DNA of 64,000 bases from Acidobacteriaceae bacterium (GTDB lineage: Bacteria; Acidobacteriota; Terriglobia; Bryobacterales; Bryobacteraceae). Below are positions 44,579 to 54,800 of the stretch, one piece after another. The notes beneath the pieces are model-generated. The model did no database searches, had not been told where the DNA came from, and saw only the letters and a program-made list of their open reading frames with translations. The number at the start of each line of letters is the position of its first letter. Positions within the stretch are counted from its first letter, which is position 1. The stretch lies in NCBI GenBank assembly GCA_019240475.1, contig JAFAYI010000029.1, positions 372,001 through 436,000 on the forward strand, written 5' to 3'. Made by a program: the position numbers and the translations under genes.

Positions 44579-46063
44579 ATGCCGGCTGAGCGAAAATCTC
44601 CTTTTGCCCTCGCACTGTGCCACGCAATCGTTCGCGCCGCCGCGCAGCTTCTGCCGGTCGCCGAGCAACAGGAATGGAAGCGGGAGTGGTTCGGCGAAGT
44701 CTGGCACCGCTGCCAACTGCTCCGGCACACCGGGTCCTGGAACACCCGTGAAGCGTTGCGTCTGGTTCGCGATTGCCTTGGCGCTTTCGCCGACGCCGGC
44801 TGGCACTTCGCCCGCCGGGGGCAGGTTCAGACCCGCCTGCACGAGTGGGCGCGTTCCCCCTGGATGTGCCTGGGCGTCTTAGCTGCGCTGCTTACGGCGG
44901 CCGGCGCTATGAGCCATGGGTTCGCCGCCATGCGTCAACTGCTCCCGAATGCCCGGCCGAACCAAGCCAGCCTAGTTTCCATCTGGCTCCATCCTGGAGT
45001 CGGCGGAAGAGACAAGCTTCTGCCTTCGGATCTGCCGCCCAGGTGGGCCAAGCAAAGCCGCCTCCTCGAAAGCGCTACCGGTTTTACGGTCAGGCACGAT
45101 TCCGTCTACGCGTTGGGAGCTTCGCCGCGCCGCAGCCTAGTGGTGACTTCCGACCCGGCGCTCTTCGCTACCTTCGGAACGACGCCGGAATTGGGAACTG
45201 TCGCCTCGCACTCCGTGGTCCTGACTCATGATGTCTGGATCTCCGCCTTTCATCGGGATGCCAGGGTTGTCGGCCGGCGGATCGTGATCGGCAATCGGAT
45301 TTATCGCGTAAGCGGCGTCCTGCCCGCGAGCTTTCGATTTCTTTCCCGCGAGCCCGCCGTATTCATTACCGAGAACGATCTGAAAGATGCGCTGGCGATG
45401 GTCGTGGTGAGAGCGAAGCCCGGTGTATCGACGCAGAAGCTCGACCGCGAGTTGACGCGCATCGCCGAAGACTGCTGCTACTACTTCTACGATTCGGAGT
45501 TGCGGCTCAAGCCGATCACGAGCGCAGCGTTCACGCCCGTTCGCTTCTTCGGCGTGGCTGTGTTGATCGGCGTATTGATGCTCGCGGCGGTGTCGCGCCT
45601 GCGCCTGCGCGGTTGGCAAGCCGCCTGGTCGCGCCAACGCAGGCCGGCGACATTTCGCAGGATCGGCTTTCTCGCAGCCAAGAGTGGCCTCGCGTGGGCG
45701 TTCGTATTCCTGGCCGGCCTCGAGTGGAGCCGTCCTGCCTCATCCATGCTGTTCGCCTCGAAAGATCCTGCGAGCGGGCCGCTTCTAATCTGGCTTTACA
45801 TCCTGGGCGCAATGGGCGTCGCGTTTTGGTCGCTAGCCGATCAGCGCGCGCGTTGCCGAGTTTGCCTGCGCCTGTTGTGCTTCCCGGTGCGGATCGGCTG
45901 TCCGGGATGCCTGCTGCTCGATTGGTCCGGCACGGAACTGCTCTGTACCGAAGGCCATGGCGTTCTGCATGTGCCTACGCTTGCTGCAAGCTGGGACGAC
46001 CAGCCTCAGCAATGGATTGCGATGGATGAATCGTGGCAGGGTCTGTTTGCGCATCACCGCTAG
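44579..46063 (+). CDS. Membrane protein with MacB-like core and Cys-rich tail
   Basis: From ATG 44579 the product has 494 residues. An amphipathic N-terminal region is followed by a membrane segment ('WMCLGVLAALLTAAGAMSHG'). A MacB-type periplasmic core follows ('VVTSDPALFATFGTTPELG', 'VVLTHDVWISAFHRDARVVG', 'VIGNRIYRVSGVLPASF'), then three more segments. The tail has Cys-x2-Cys ... Cys-x2-Cys spacing ('CRVCLRLLC', 'CPGC') and 'LLCTEGHGVLHVP'. It lacks a full FtsX domain, so it may be a truncated ADOP relative. Its start lies 10 nt after the padR stop. Confidence 0.7.
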   Translation: MPAERKSPFALALCHAIVRAAAQLLPVAEQQEWKREWFGEVWHRCQLLRHTGSWNTREALRLVRDCLGAFADAGWHFARRGQVQTRLHEWARSPWMCLGVLAALLTAAGAMSHGFAAMRQLLPNARPNQASLVSIWLHPGVGGRDKLLPSDLPPRWAKQSRLLESATGFTVRHDSVYALGASPRRSLVVTSDPALFATFGTTPELGTVASHSVVLTHDVWISAFHRDARVVGRRIVIGNRIYRVSGVLPASFRFLSREPAVFITENDLKDALAMVVVRAKPGVSTQKLDRELTRIAEDCCYYFYDSELRLKPITSAAFTPVRFFGVAVLIGVLMLAAVSRLRLRGWQAAWSRQRRPATFRRIGFLAAKSGLAWAFVFLAGLEWSRPASSMLFASKDPASGPLLIWLYILGAMGVAFWSLADQRARCRVCLRLLCFPVRIGCPGCLLLDWSGTELLCTEGHGVLHVPTLAASWDDQPQQWIAMDESWQGLFAHHR

Positions 46064-46075
46064 AAGGTGAGAAGC

Positions 46076-46094
46076 GCCTGTTTCAGGCTTTTCT
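46076..46094 (+). terminator. Probable intrinsic terminator between converging genes
   Basis: GCCTG (46076-46080) and CAGGC (46084-46088) form a perfect 5-bp stem with a TTT loop, followed by TTTTCT. It overlaps the stop of the opposing PilZ gene. Confidence 0.5.
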
Positions 46095-46697
46095 GCGAAA
46101 GAATCGGCCGAAGCCGTTCGAAGGCGCCGCAGCCGTGCTGCGATTCTTGGCCGCGAGGATCTCATTTTCCCGCGAAATGAATTCATCCAGTTTCAGGCCC
46201 ACGCGATAACCCGCCTCAGACCTCGTGCAATGGCGTATTTCGCCGAACGCGAAGCCGATCTGGAGTTCCACGTACGCGATCTCGTTTGTGGGAACTTCTC
46301 TGTCGAAGAAAAGGCCTAGCCCGGAAGCCGAAATGTTTACAGCGCGGCCCACAATCCCCGCCTCCTCGCCGGGCAGGTGCAGTTTCGCTTCGAGCTCCAG
46401 CGGAATGCGCGGTTCGGCCCGCAGCGCCTCGGTCCCGAGCTGCGCCATCCGCACTCCCAGAAGGTAGTTGTTGGCGCTCTCCGATTGGCAATAGACAACC
46501 TGGCATTCTATGGCGCGGCCGTCGAACTTTATCTCTAGTTTCCGCTCGGGCTTCAGAGGCAGCGGCGCCGCAATCAGGAAGAAGCCGGTGTTCACCCGGC
46601 GGATATGCCCCGCCACCTGCTCATACATTTGGTCGAGCAGGCGAATCGTCACTGGAATAGCAAATTCCGCGGCGGCGGTTTGTTTTAAAAAGGCCAT
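46083..46697 (-). CDS. PilZ-domain protein
   Basis: The 204-residue protein has a C-terminal PilZ domain: 'AEPRIPLELEAKLHLPG', then 'GRAVNISASGLGLFFDREV' (the NxSxxG motif) and a final basic tail. The N-terminal 95 residues look like a second PilZ-like barrel ('KLEIKFDGRAIECQVVY'). PilZ proteins bind cyclic di-GMP, but the first Arg motif is weak (EPRIPLE in place of RxxxR), so binding is uncertain. ATG 46697 gives the shorter and better start. Confidence 0.78.
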   Translation of the reverse strand: MAFLKQTAAAEFAIPVTIRLLDQMYEQVAGHIRRVNTGFFLIAAPLPLKPERKLEIKFDGRAIECQVVYCQSESANNYLLGVRMAQLGTEALRAEPRIPLELEAKLHLPGEEAGIVGRAVNISASGLGLFFDREVPTNEIAYVELQIGFAFGEIRHCTRSEAGYRVGLKLDEFISRENEILAAKNRSTAAAPSNGFGRFFRRKA

Positions 46698-47309
46698 ATC
46701 TTTTTTCACCGTTAATAAATAGTGAACACAAAGTAACAAAGTCGCTTCGGATTGTTCCTAAAATCGCCCGCTCGCTTCGTGACCTGGGCCATGCTACGCG
46801 CCCGCATGCGGCTTTATCGCAGTCTCCGCCTCCGTCTGAGGGAATTGGCAGAAAATGGGCCGCTTGCAACGTCGGCAGACGGCGGTTACAACGCCCGACG
46901 GTTGCTCTACGATCCAGCTGAACCGGTGCCCGAGAATCGAACAAATGAAGACTCTCATCCGGGATTACTCCTCTACATTCTTATCGGCGCTCTATGCATT
47001 TTGTCGAATTTGGCTCCAAATTATCTGGTATAAAATTTGTATTTAATGGGACTGCGGCCCGATTTTAGCGCGGGTTTATAACTCGGCCTTCTAGCGTCCT
47101 TCCCCGCGTTCCCGCCCGCCGCTCCGCCCCATGCTCATCCTTGCTCGCAGCCCGCGCACCGTCACCGCCCCGCCCGTCCGCCCTTCCAGCCTTGGTCCGC
47201 CCTTCGTTATAATGCATAAGGACCAGAATCGCCGCGCCGCCGGTCGAGTTGTGTCTCTATCAGAAGCCCTGATTAGAAGTTTCCGCACGGGAGTTTCCGT
47301 CTTACAGTT
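46698..47309. other. 612-bp gap without a clear gene
   Basis: I see no convincing coding frame. A perfect TATAAT lies at 47208-47213, about 97 nt before the PpiD-like gene. Two tRNA-like fragments occur on the minus strand at 46904-46942. Most of 46980-47060 is AT-rich and 47090-47200 is very GC-rich. Confidence 0.6.
47208..47213 (+). promoter_or_regulatory. Possible -10 element upstream of the PpiD-like gene
   Basis: A perfect TATAAT stands in the gap before 47310. No good -35 lies 16-18 nt upstream, so this is only a candidate. Confidence 0.35.
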
Positions 47310-49238
47310 ATGTTCAATCTGTTCCGAAGCCGAGAGAAGAGTACGCGCATTATGCTCGGCGTCATACTCGGCCTGGTGTCGCTGTCGATGTTGTGGTACC
47401 TGGTGCCCGGTGGCGGGATGGGCGGTCCCAGCGTGTCCGGCCAGAACGTGATTGCGGCGGTTGGCGACGACAAGATCACCACCACCGACGTCGATCGCGC
47501 CGTCCAGAACATCACCCGTGGACAGGCGAACCTTCCCAAAGGCATCATTGCGATGTACGTCCCGACCATTGTGGATCAATTGATCGCATCCAAGGCCATG
47601 GCGTACAAGGCGCGAGAGATCGGCCTCCGGGTTTCCGACCAGGAACTCGGGGACGCTATCCAGGCTGAATTCTCCCAGGCCTTCGGCAAGTGGGACCTTA
47701 ATACGTATGAACAGGCGCTCGCGGCCCAAGGCATGACGGTTCCCGATTTCGAGCAGCAGCGCCGCGAGGCGATTTTGGGCATGCGGCTCGAGACGCTCGA
47801 AATGCAGTCGCTGGTGGTATCCGACCAGGAAGCTAAAGCCGAATATGTGCGCAGGAACCTGAAAATCGGCCTTCAGTACATCGAGTTCGAATCCAAGGAT
47901 TTCACCACCAAAGTCAACAAGGATCCGGCGCTGGTCAAGGCCTACTTCGACAAGAACCGCGCTCTCTTTAGGACGCCCGAGAAACGCGATCTGGAGCTGA
48001 TCGTGGGCGCGACCGCCGATTACGTTCAAAGCGCTCAGGTCTCCGATGCGCAGCTTCGGCAGGAGTATCAGGACAACATCGATAGCTATCGGCTGCCGGA
48101 GCGCGTGAAAGTGCGTCACATTCTCATCAAGACCCAGGGCAAGCCGAAGGAAGACGCCGCGAAGCTGAAGGCCAAAGCCGAGGATCTGCTAAAGCAACTG
48201 CAGCATGGCGCCGATTTCGCGGAGCTCGCGAAGAAGAATTCGGAAGATCCAGGCTCGGCTGAAAAAGGCGGCGAGTTGGGCTGGGTCGTGCGCGGACAGA
48301 TGGTTCCGAATTTTGAGAAGACCACATTCTCTTTGAAGCCGGGCGAGCTGAGCGGCGTCGTCGAAACCGAATACGGCTACCACATCATTCAAGTGGAGGA
48401 TAAGCAACCCGCGCGCACCCAAAGCTTCGACGATGTTAAAGGCCAGATTCTGCTCGATATGAAGAAGCAGATCGCCGCCGAGCAGTTGAGGAAATCCATG
48501 GACGCGGCCCACTCCGAGATCTCGCGCACGCCCGCGCAGGCCGACGCCATCGCGAAGAAATACGGTTTGAAGATTTTTAACGTGAACGGTTTCGCGAGTG
48601 GCGGCAGCTTGCCGGAGGTGAACACGCAGCCTGAGGTCGTGAACGCCATCTTCTCCGCGCCTAAGGGCAGCGTGACGGATGTTCAGAACATGGACAACCA
48701 GGGTAAAGCCGCATTCGCGGTGGTAACTAACATCGCTCCGGCGCGCAACGCCGAATATGCCGACGTGCAGAACGATGTGCTGCAGAAATACACAGCGGCC
48801 GAATCGATACGCTTATCGCAAGAAGCCGCCAAGGCAGCCGCCGACAAAGCGCGCAAGGGTGAAAGTCTGGAAGCTCTTGCGAAAGAATACGGCGTCACCG
48901 TCAAGACAGCGCCGCCGTTCACCATTGATGGAGCGGCCGAAGGCGTCGGATCGGCGACGATGCTCGCCGCCGCCTTCAAAGACAACGTGGGAGATATCGT
49001 CGGACCGGTCGCCGCGCAGGCCGGTGAGTTCGTATGCAAAGTCACCGAAAAAGACCCGGCGGACATGAGCCAGTTCGCTAAGAACCGCGACGGCGTCGTT
49101 CAAAGTTTGGCGTCGCAGCGCCAAACGGTTCAGCAGTCGCTATTCCGCGACAGCATCGTAAGCGAGCTTAAGCATCGCGGCAAAATCAAGGTGAACGAAG
49201 CGAATCTCAGCCGCATGGTCACTCAGTATCAAAGCTAG
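47310..49238 (+). CDS. ppiD: PpiD/SurA-like peptidyl-prolyl isomerase
   Basis: The 642-residue protein has one N-terminal membrane anchor ('IMLGVILGLVSLSMLWYLV'), a SurA-N-like helical region, then a parvulin domain at about 264-362 ('RVKVRHILIKTQGK', 'FAELAKKNSEDPGSAEKGGELGW', 'VVETEYGYHIIQVED'). A long helical C-terminal part follows. The layout matches PpiD, a periplasmic chaperone close to the Sec translocon. The parvulin motif keeps 'GGELGW', so the domain may be active. It is followed 9 nt later by a DedA gene. Confidence 0.92.
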   Translation: MFNLFRSREKSTRIMLGVILGLVSLSMLWYLVPGGGMGGPSVSGQNVIAAVGDDKITTTDVDRAVQNITRGQANLPKGIIAMYVPTIVDQLIASKAMAYKAREIGLRVSDQELGDAIQAEFSQAFGKWDLNTYEQALAAQGMTVPDFEQQRREAILGMRLETLEMQSLVVSDQEAKAEYVRRNLKIGLQYIEFESKDFTTKVNKDPALVKAYFDKNRALFRTPEKRDLELIVGATADYVQSAQVSDAQLRQEYQDNIDSYRLPERVKVRHILIKTQGKPKEDAAKLKAKAEDLLKQLQHGADFAELAKKNSEDPGSAEKGGELGWVVRGQMVPNFEKTTFSLKPGELSGVVETEYGYHIIQVEDKQPARTQSFDDVKGQILLDMKKQIAAEQLRKSMDAAHSEISRTPAQADAIAKKYGLKIFNVNGFASGGSLPEVNTQPEVVNAIFSAPKGSVTDVQNMDNQGKAAFAVVTNIAPARNAEYADVQNDVLQKYTAAESIRLSQEAAKAAADKARKGESLEALAKEYGVTVKTAPPFTIDGAAEGVGSATMLAAAFKDNVGDIVGPVAAQAGEFVCKVTEKDPADMSQFAKNRDGVVQSLASQRQTVQQSLFRDSIVSELKHRGKIKVNEANLSRMVTQYQS

Positions 49239-49247
49239 GGCGGACGC

Positions 49248-49931
49248 TTGATCGGACAAGTTCTTACTTTCCTCCACAGCCTCACCAACCCCGAGAAGTT
49301 AATCGCGCTTCTTTCGACCACCTTGAACGGATGGGCCGGCTACGCGGTCCTGTTTGCGGTCGTGTTCGCCGAGAGCGGCTTATTGATTGGATTCTTTCTG
49401 CCGGGCGACTCGCTGCTGTTCACTGTGGGCGTGGTCGCCGGCGCGGGTAAAATTCAGATCTGGGCAATAATCGCGATGCTTGCCTTCGCATCCATGCTCG
49501 GCGACGGCATTGGATTTCTTTTGGGGAGCACGCTCGGATACAGGCTGTTCCAGAGTCCGAAATCGAAAATCTTCCGCCGCGAATATCTGGAACGTACGCA
49601 AGCCTTCTATGAGCGACACGGCGGCAAGACCATTCTCTACGCCAAGTTCGTGCCGATCATCCGCACCTTCGCGGCCTTCATCGCCGGCGTGGCGAAGATG
49701 AGCTACCTGCGTTTTCTCAGTTTCAACGTAGGCGGCGCAATCGGCTGGGTCAGCTTGATGGTTTGCCTTGGCTACCTGCTTGGCAACGTGCCGTTCGTCC
49801 GGGCTAATTTTGAAAAAGTAGTGCTGCTGATTATTGCCGTGTCGCTCGCGCCCGCGGCGATACAGATTTTCCGCCGCAAAACGGATTCGCCGGCGCGGCC
49901 CCTAAAAACGGATCCCTCCGCTGCAAACTAG
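49248..49931 (+). CDS. DedA-family membrane protein
   Basis: The 227-residue protein is of the SNARE-associated/DedA family. It has 'FAESGLLIGFFLPGDSLLF', 'FASMLGDGIGFLLGSTLG', 'YERHGGKTILYAKFVPIIR' and 'FAAFIAGVAKMSYLRFL'. These contain the usual Glu, Asp and Arg residues thought to support proton-coupled lipid transport. The start is TTG 49248. It closely follows the PpiD-like gene. The 3' end overlaps the opposing SDR gene by 30 bp. Confidence 0.9.
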   Translation: MIGQVLTFLHSLTNPEKLIALLSTTLNGWAGYAVLFAVVFAESGLLIGFFLPGDSLLFTVGVVAGAGKIQIWAIIAMLAFASMLGDGIGFLLGSTLGYRLFQSPKSKIFRREYLERTQAFYERHGGKTILYAKFVPIIRTFAAFIAGVAKMSYLRFLSFNVGGAIGWVSLMVCLGYLLGNVPFVRANFEKVVLLIIAVSLAPAAIQIFRRKTDSPARPLKTDPSAAN

Positions 49932-50732
49932 CACTTCCCCCGTCACGTAATCCGATAGCGGGCTGCAAAAAAAGAAAACTGCATTGGCCGCGTCTTCCGG
50001 CGTGCCGAGCCGCCCCAGCGGGATCATGCGCGCGGCCTGCTCCCGAACCTGCGGTTGCATGCCCACCCGCACGTGTTTCTCGCCAATCGAAATCGCGGTC
50101 TGTGGATCGTCCATCGGCTTAATCAGCCGGGTGTCGATCAGCCCAAACCCCACCGCGTTCACCGTGACGTTATAGCGGCCCCACTCTTTCGCCACCGTCT
50201 TGGTCAGGCCGACTATCGCGCTCTTTCCCGAGGCGTATCCCACCTGCCCCGGATTGCCATCCAGCCCGGAAATCGAGGTGATGTTGACCACTTTTCGCAT
50301 GACGCGCGCGCCCCCCTCCATCTCCTGCTTGGCCCTTTCGCGAATCCAATGCGACGCGGCCCGAAGCACCCGAAAAGGCGCGACCACGTGAACGTCCAGC
50401 ATCGCCTGGAACTGTTCGTCCGAGGTCTTTTGTATAACGTTGTCCCACGTGTACCCGGCGTTGTTCACAATAATATCGACCGAGCCGAACTCGTTTACCA
50501 GCTTCTTGACGGTTGCTTCGCAGAACTGTGGGCTCGTGAGGTCTCCCGAAAGAGTCTCGACGCGCGAGCCGTAGACTGCCAGCGCGGCCTTCGATTCCTC
50601 AAGCGCCGATTCGTCGATATCCGCCAGCAGCACCGATGCCCCCGCGCTCGCAAGCTTCGCCGCAATCGCCCGGCCGATTCCTCGCCCCGCTCCGGTCACC
50701 AACGCAGCTTTATCGGAAAGAGAAATATTCAT
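49902..50732 (-). CDS. SDR-family oxidoreductase (FabG-like)
   Basis: The 276-residue short-chain dehydrogenase has the cofactor motif TGAGRGIG at 13-20, 'NNAGYTWD', a Ser near 153 in 'VNITSISG', and the catalytic Y166 and K170 in 'GYASGK'. The family includes 3-ketoacyl-ACP reductase (FabG) and many alcohol dehydrogenases; the substrate cannot be told from sequence alone. It is a single gene on this strand with its end inside the DedA gene. Confidence 0.9.
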   Translation of the reverse strand: MNISLSDKAALVTGAGRGIGRAIAAKLASAGASVLLADIDESALEESKAALAVYGSRVETLSGDLTSPQFCEATVKKLVNEFGSVDIIVNNAGYTWDNVIQKTSDEQFQAMLDVHVVAPFRVLRAASHWIRERAKQEMEGGARVMRKVVNITSISGLDGNPGQVGYASGKSAIVGLTKTVAKEWGRYNVTVNAVGFGLIDTRLIKPMDDPQTAISIGEKHVRVGMQPQVREQAARMIPLGRLGTPEDAANAVFFFCSPLSDYVTGEVLVCSGGIRF

Positions 50733-50789
50733 TGGTTCGGCTAGGTCGAGTTACTACCGCGCACGATCAGCGCCCGTCGTGCACAATCG

Positions 50790-51761
50790 TTAAAAGAGTA
50801 CCATCTGGGCCTCCTCCGGCGCCGCCGGCATAGGCAGATCCAGGCCCCGCGCTGGAATGCCGATGCGTTCTCTAACCTGCTTCACAATCTTGCGAATGCG
50901 CTCCGGATATTTTCCCTTCAGGTACGCGCCCGAGGCGAAACTCGCTTCATATCGCCGCAGGTATTGTGGGAATCGCTCGGCCAGGAACGGAAAAAACACG
51001 CGCTGCGCGCAAGGCTGAAGGAAAAGGACCGCGGCGCCAAACTGATGCGCGCCAGCAACTTTCGCCGCTCTCGCCACGCTCTCCAGGTTTTCTTCCGAAT
51101 CGGTTAGCAGCGGCAGCACCGGGTTCGCAATCACTCCCACCTGAATCCCGGCCGACGCCAACTTAGCCACCGCCTGCATGCGCAGATCGGGCCGAGGCGC
51201 ATACGGCTCCGTCAGCCGCGCCAGTTCACGCTTCATCGTTGTCACGCTCAGCGTGACGCCCACTTCGTTGTGTTCCGAAAGTTGCTGCAGCAAATCGATA
51301 TCTCGCGGCGGCAGGTTCGATTTGGTGGTGATGAAGATTGCCGCGCCTCGCAGCGGCAGCATCGCCTCCAGCACGGCGCGCGTGCGGCGGAACGTTCGCT
51401 CCATCGGCTGGTACGGATCGGTCGCCGTTCCGATCCCGATGATATGGCCCGGCTTCACCGCCTCCAACTCCGCGGCGAATGCGGCGGGATCCCAGTCCTT
51501 GGCGTAGATCTCGGTCTCGAACGCCTCCGCTTCGCGCCGCTCCATGAACTCGTGCGTGTACCGCGCATAGCAGTATTTGCAGCCGAATTCACATCCCCGA
51601 TACGGGTTGATCGACCAGTGAAACGGAACCCGGTTCGAATGGCAGCGGTTCAGCCATCTCCGCGTCGGCAGTGTCCTATATTCCACGCGTCGTTTTTCGG
51701 TGAGGAGCGCGCCTTCCGCGGCCAGGCGCGCAATGCCGGTGAGTTTAACAAGCTGCTGCAT
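50790..51761 (-). CDS. SPL-type radical SAM protein
   Basis: The 323-residue protein contains the 4Fe-4S motif 'CEFGCKYC' with C57, C61 and C64, and further sections 'IGIGTATDPYQPMERTFRRT', 'ITTKSNLPPRDIDLL' and 'VGVTLSVTTMKREL', the pattern of the spore-photoproduct-lyase-like family seen in non-spore-formers. The reaction is unknown for this group. ATG 51761 follows AGAGGGA, a good ribosome site, so it is preferred over a longer frame. It is divergent from the permease-phosphatase gene. Confidence 0.85.
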   Translation of the reverse strand: MQQLVKLTGIARLAAEGALLTEKRRVEYRTLPTRRWLNRCHSNRVPFHWSINPYRGCEFGCKYCYARYTHEFMERREAEAFETEIYAKDWDPAAFAAELEAVKPGHIIGIGTATDPYQPMERTFRRTRAVLEAMLPLRGAAIFITTKSNLPPRDIDLLQQLSEHNEVGVTLSVTTMKRELARLTEPYAPRPDLRMQAVAKLASAGIQVGVIANPVLPLLTDSEENLESVARAAKVAGAHQFGAAVLFLQPCAQRVFFPFLAERFPQYLRRYEASFASGAYLKGKYPERIRKIVKQVRERIGIPARGLDLPMPAAPEEAQMVLF

Positions 51762-51833
51762 AGCAACTTCCCTCTTCGGACTATATTCGCCTTTTATTCG
51801 CCAACAGTCAAGCGCTATGCTTAACAATTCGAC

Positions 51834-54800
51834 ATGCTCTCTGCTCTCGCCGCCCTGCGCGCCTCAATGCTCCACGGCTGGAGGTCTTGGAAGACCGCGC
51901 GCGGGGTGGGCTTGCTCGCTGTCGCGGCGCTCGCCGTGGGCATCGGCTCGGCGACTGCCATCTACACGGTCGTGGAGGCAGTGCTGCTCAATCCTCTGCC
52001 CTACCGGAACGCCGATCGATACTTCCTGATGTTCGGCGCATGGCGGCCTCATCCCGATTGGTGGACCTCCCTCTCTTACCCGGACGCCTTGGATTACCGC
52101 GCGCAAGCCAAGACGTTGGACGCCTTCGGCTGCACTGTAGACGAAAGCTTCAATATCGTATTCAACGGCCAGCCCGTGCATCTAATCGGCGCACAGGCAT
52201 CCGCCGGCCTCATGCGTTCTCTTGGCGTCGCGCCCCAGCTAGGGCGTTGGTTTGAAGATGTCGATGCAAAACCGGCCGCCGTTCCCGGCGCGGTACTCTC
52301 CGCCGGCTTGTGGCGGCGCTTCGGGTCGAATCCGAATATCGTTGGGCAGACGCTTCGCATCAACGGCATTCAATACATCGTCAGCGGCGTCATGCCGGGT
52401 TGGTTCCACTTCCCGATCTACGATCGCGATGCCGCCATTTGGGTGCCTCTGACTCCGGATGCGAACCAACGAGAGTACCGCGCCTATCACTATCTTCGTT
52501 GCGTCGTCAAACTCAAGCCTGGCGCCACCGCACAACAGACCGTTTCAGAGTTGAACCATACGTTAGCCGGTCTTCGCGCCGCCCATCCGGCTGAAGCCGA
52601 GCCGGACTTCAACTACCTGATTCCGCTCCTGACGTTTGCCGTCCAATCCATTCGCCCCAGCCTAATTCTTCTACTGGCCGCCGCCGCCGCGCTCTTTCTG
52701 ATCGCCTGCGCGAACGTAGCCAGCGTGTTGCTCGCTCGATCCGTGGCGCGGGCTCGTGAAACGGCGGTTCGCGTTGCGCTCGGCGCCGCGGCCTGGCAAT
52801 TGGGCGCGCAGTTTTTCGCCGAGGGTCTTTTGCTTTCCCTCGCCGGAGCGGCAACCGGCAGCCTGCTCAGCTTCGTGCTCGTTCGCGCCGTGTTGAAGCT
52901 TGCCGCGGACGATATCCCGCGCGCCGGCCAGATCGGCTTTAATTGGCAGGTGCTTTCCTTTGCCCTGGCGCTCGCCGTCGGTTGCGCCGTATTCTTTAGT
53001 GTCTGGCCTCTGTGGCAGGCGCGCCGCACCGCGCCTTACGACGTCCTGAGCGAAGGCGCTCGCGCCTCGGCCGGAGTGCGCAGCCGCGCTCTGTTGCGGA
53101 TCTTCGTCGTAGCGGAGGTCGCGCTCGCCTTTGCTCTGCTCGCCATCGGCGCCCTCATCGTCAACGAATTGAGCGGCCTTCGCGCCGTCCGGCCCGGCTT
53201 CGATCCCAATCGCCTCACCGTGATGAGCCTCTTCGCTCCCGAAACCAGGTACCGCACCGAGGCCTCCCTCACTGCTTACGAATCCCGCCTTCGTGACGCC
53301 GTCGCCAGTACTCCCGGCGTCGAAAGCTCCGGTTTCATCAACCTCATGCCCCTCCTCGAGACCGGCAACAACACGGTCATGAACGTCGAGGGGCGGCCGC
53401 AGCGCGATGTGGCTCATAGCGAGTCCATCGAAAACCGCACCGTCACGCCGGACTACTTCCAGGCCATGAAGATCCCGCTGCTCGAAGGCCGCTTCTTCAC
53501 CGAAGCCGACAAGCAAGCCGACACCATGCCGATCATCGTCAATGAAACGTTGGCCAAGCTCTACTGGCCTCGCGGCCATTCGGTCGGCGCCATCGTGACC
53601 ATCTTCGCCTGGGAGCACAAGCGTTTTCAAATCATCGGCGTGGTGGGCGACACGCGCAACATGGGACTCGACAGGCCGCCTCGCCCGGAGTTTTATCTCT
53701 CCTATCGCGAGCTGGTTCCGCAATCTATGACCTGGGCCATCCGATCGCGGCAAGATCCCGCTGCGCTTGCGCGCGAGCTGCAGCGATCCGTCCAAAGCGT
53801 AGACCCGGAGCAGCCCATCTTCGATGTCCGTCCCATGCGCGAGATCATGGAAGCTTCCATATCCCGCCAACGCCTGCAATCGCTGATGGTCGCGTTCTTT
53901 GCAGCTTCCGCGTTGCTGCTGGCCGTCCTCGGCGTCTACGGCGTTGTCGCCTATGCTGTCCGCCAACGAATCACCGAGATGGGCACGCGCATGGCGGTCG
54001 GCGCGGCCCCACGCGACCTCCTGAAACTGGTGTTGGGCGATGGATTGAAGACCGCCGCCTTCGGCATTGGGGTCGGCCTCTTACTAGTGCTGGTTTGCGC
54101 GCGCTTGCTGGCCTCCGGCGATCTGCACGGCTTGTTTTCGAATGTCTCGCCGTTCCTCATCGCCGCCGTGCTGATTGCCGCCTCCACGCTGGTAGCCTGT
54201 TGGTATCCGGCCTGGCGCGCCGCCAATCTCCCACCCATGGTCGCCATTCATAGCGACGTGCACTCCCGATGGGGCGGCCCCCGGCTCAGTTACCGCGTTC
54301 TAACGGAGCGCCTCTCCGACCTGGTCGCCCAGCCCTTGCAGCCCGCCGTCGAAGGCGCCGAGCTGCTGGCCGCAATCGCCGAATCCAGCCGGAGCGCCGA
54401 ATCCTTTTCCGACGCCATCCGCGCTGCTCTGCAGTCCGTTCGCGACAACGCCCACGCGACATCGGTCTTCCTGTTTACCAGGAAAGACCGCGAACAGCCT
54501 TATCGCCTCACAGCCTCTGAGCCCTCCTCCGAGGTCCCTCAAACTCTCACCCTGCCAGCCAACTCCCTCCTTGTGGCGCGGCTGCGTCATTATTCGCCCG
54601 CGCTGCCCATATCCCAGGAGGATCAAATCACGCTTCGCAAGTGGGCCGCCGAGCATGCGCCTGCCCACTTGCCCGAGATCCAAGTCCTCGAACACCTGCA
54701 GGTCCGGCTGGCCGTTCCCCTCCTTTCCAAGTCCGGAGTCGCCGGGATCTTGCTTCTAGGCCCCTCAGCCGGCGCCGATTATTCAGTCCCCGATCGCAGG

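Noticed and set aside
46752..47033. A 93-codon plus-strand frame after the PilZ gene
   Set aside because: It has no ribosome binding site, mixed composition and overlaps the tRNA-like fragments; it does not look like a protein.
47091..48119. A long frame on the minus strand opposite the PpiD-like gene
   Set aside because: The plus-strand protein has clear SurA-N and parvulin motifs; the reverse frame has no recognisable motif and comes from codon bias.
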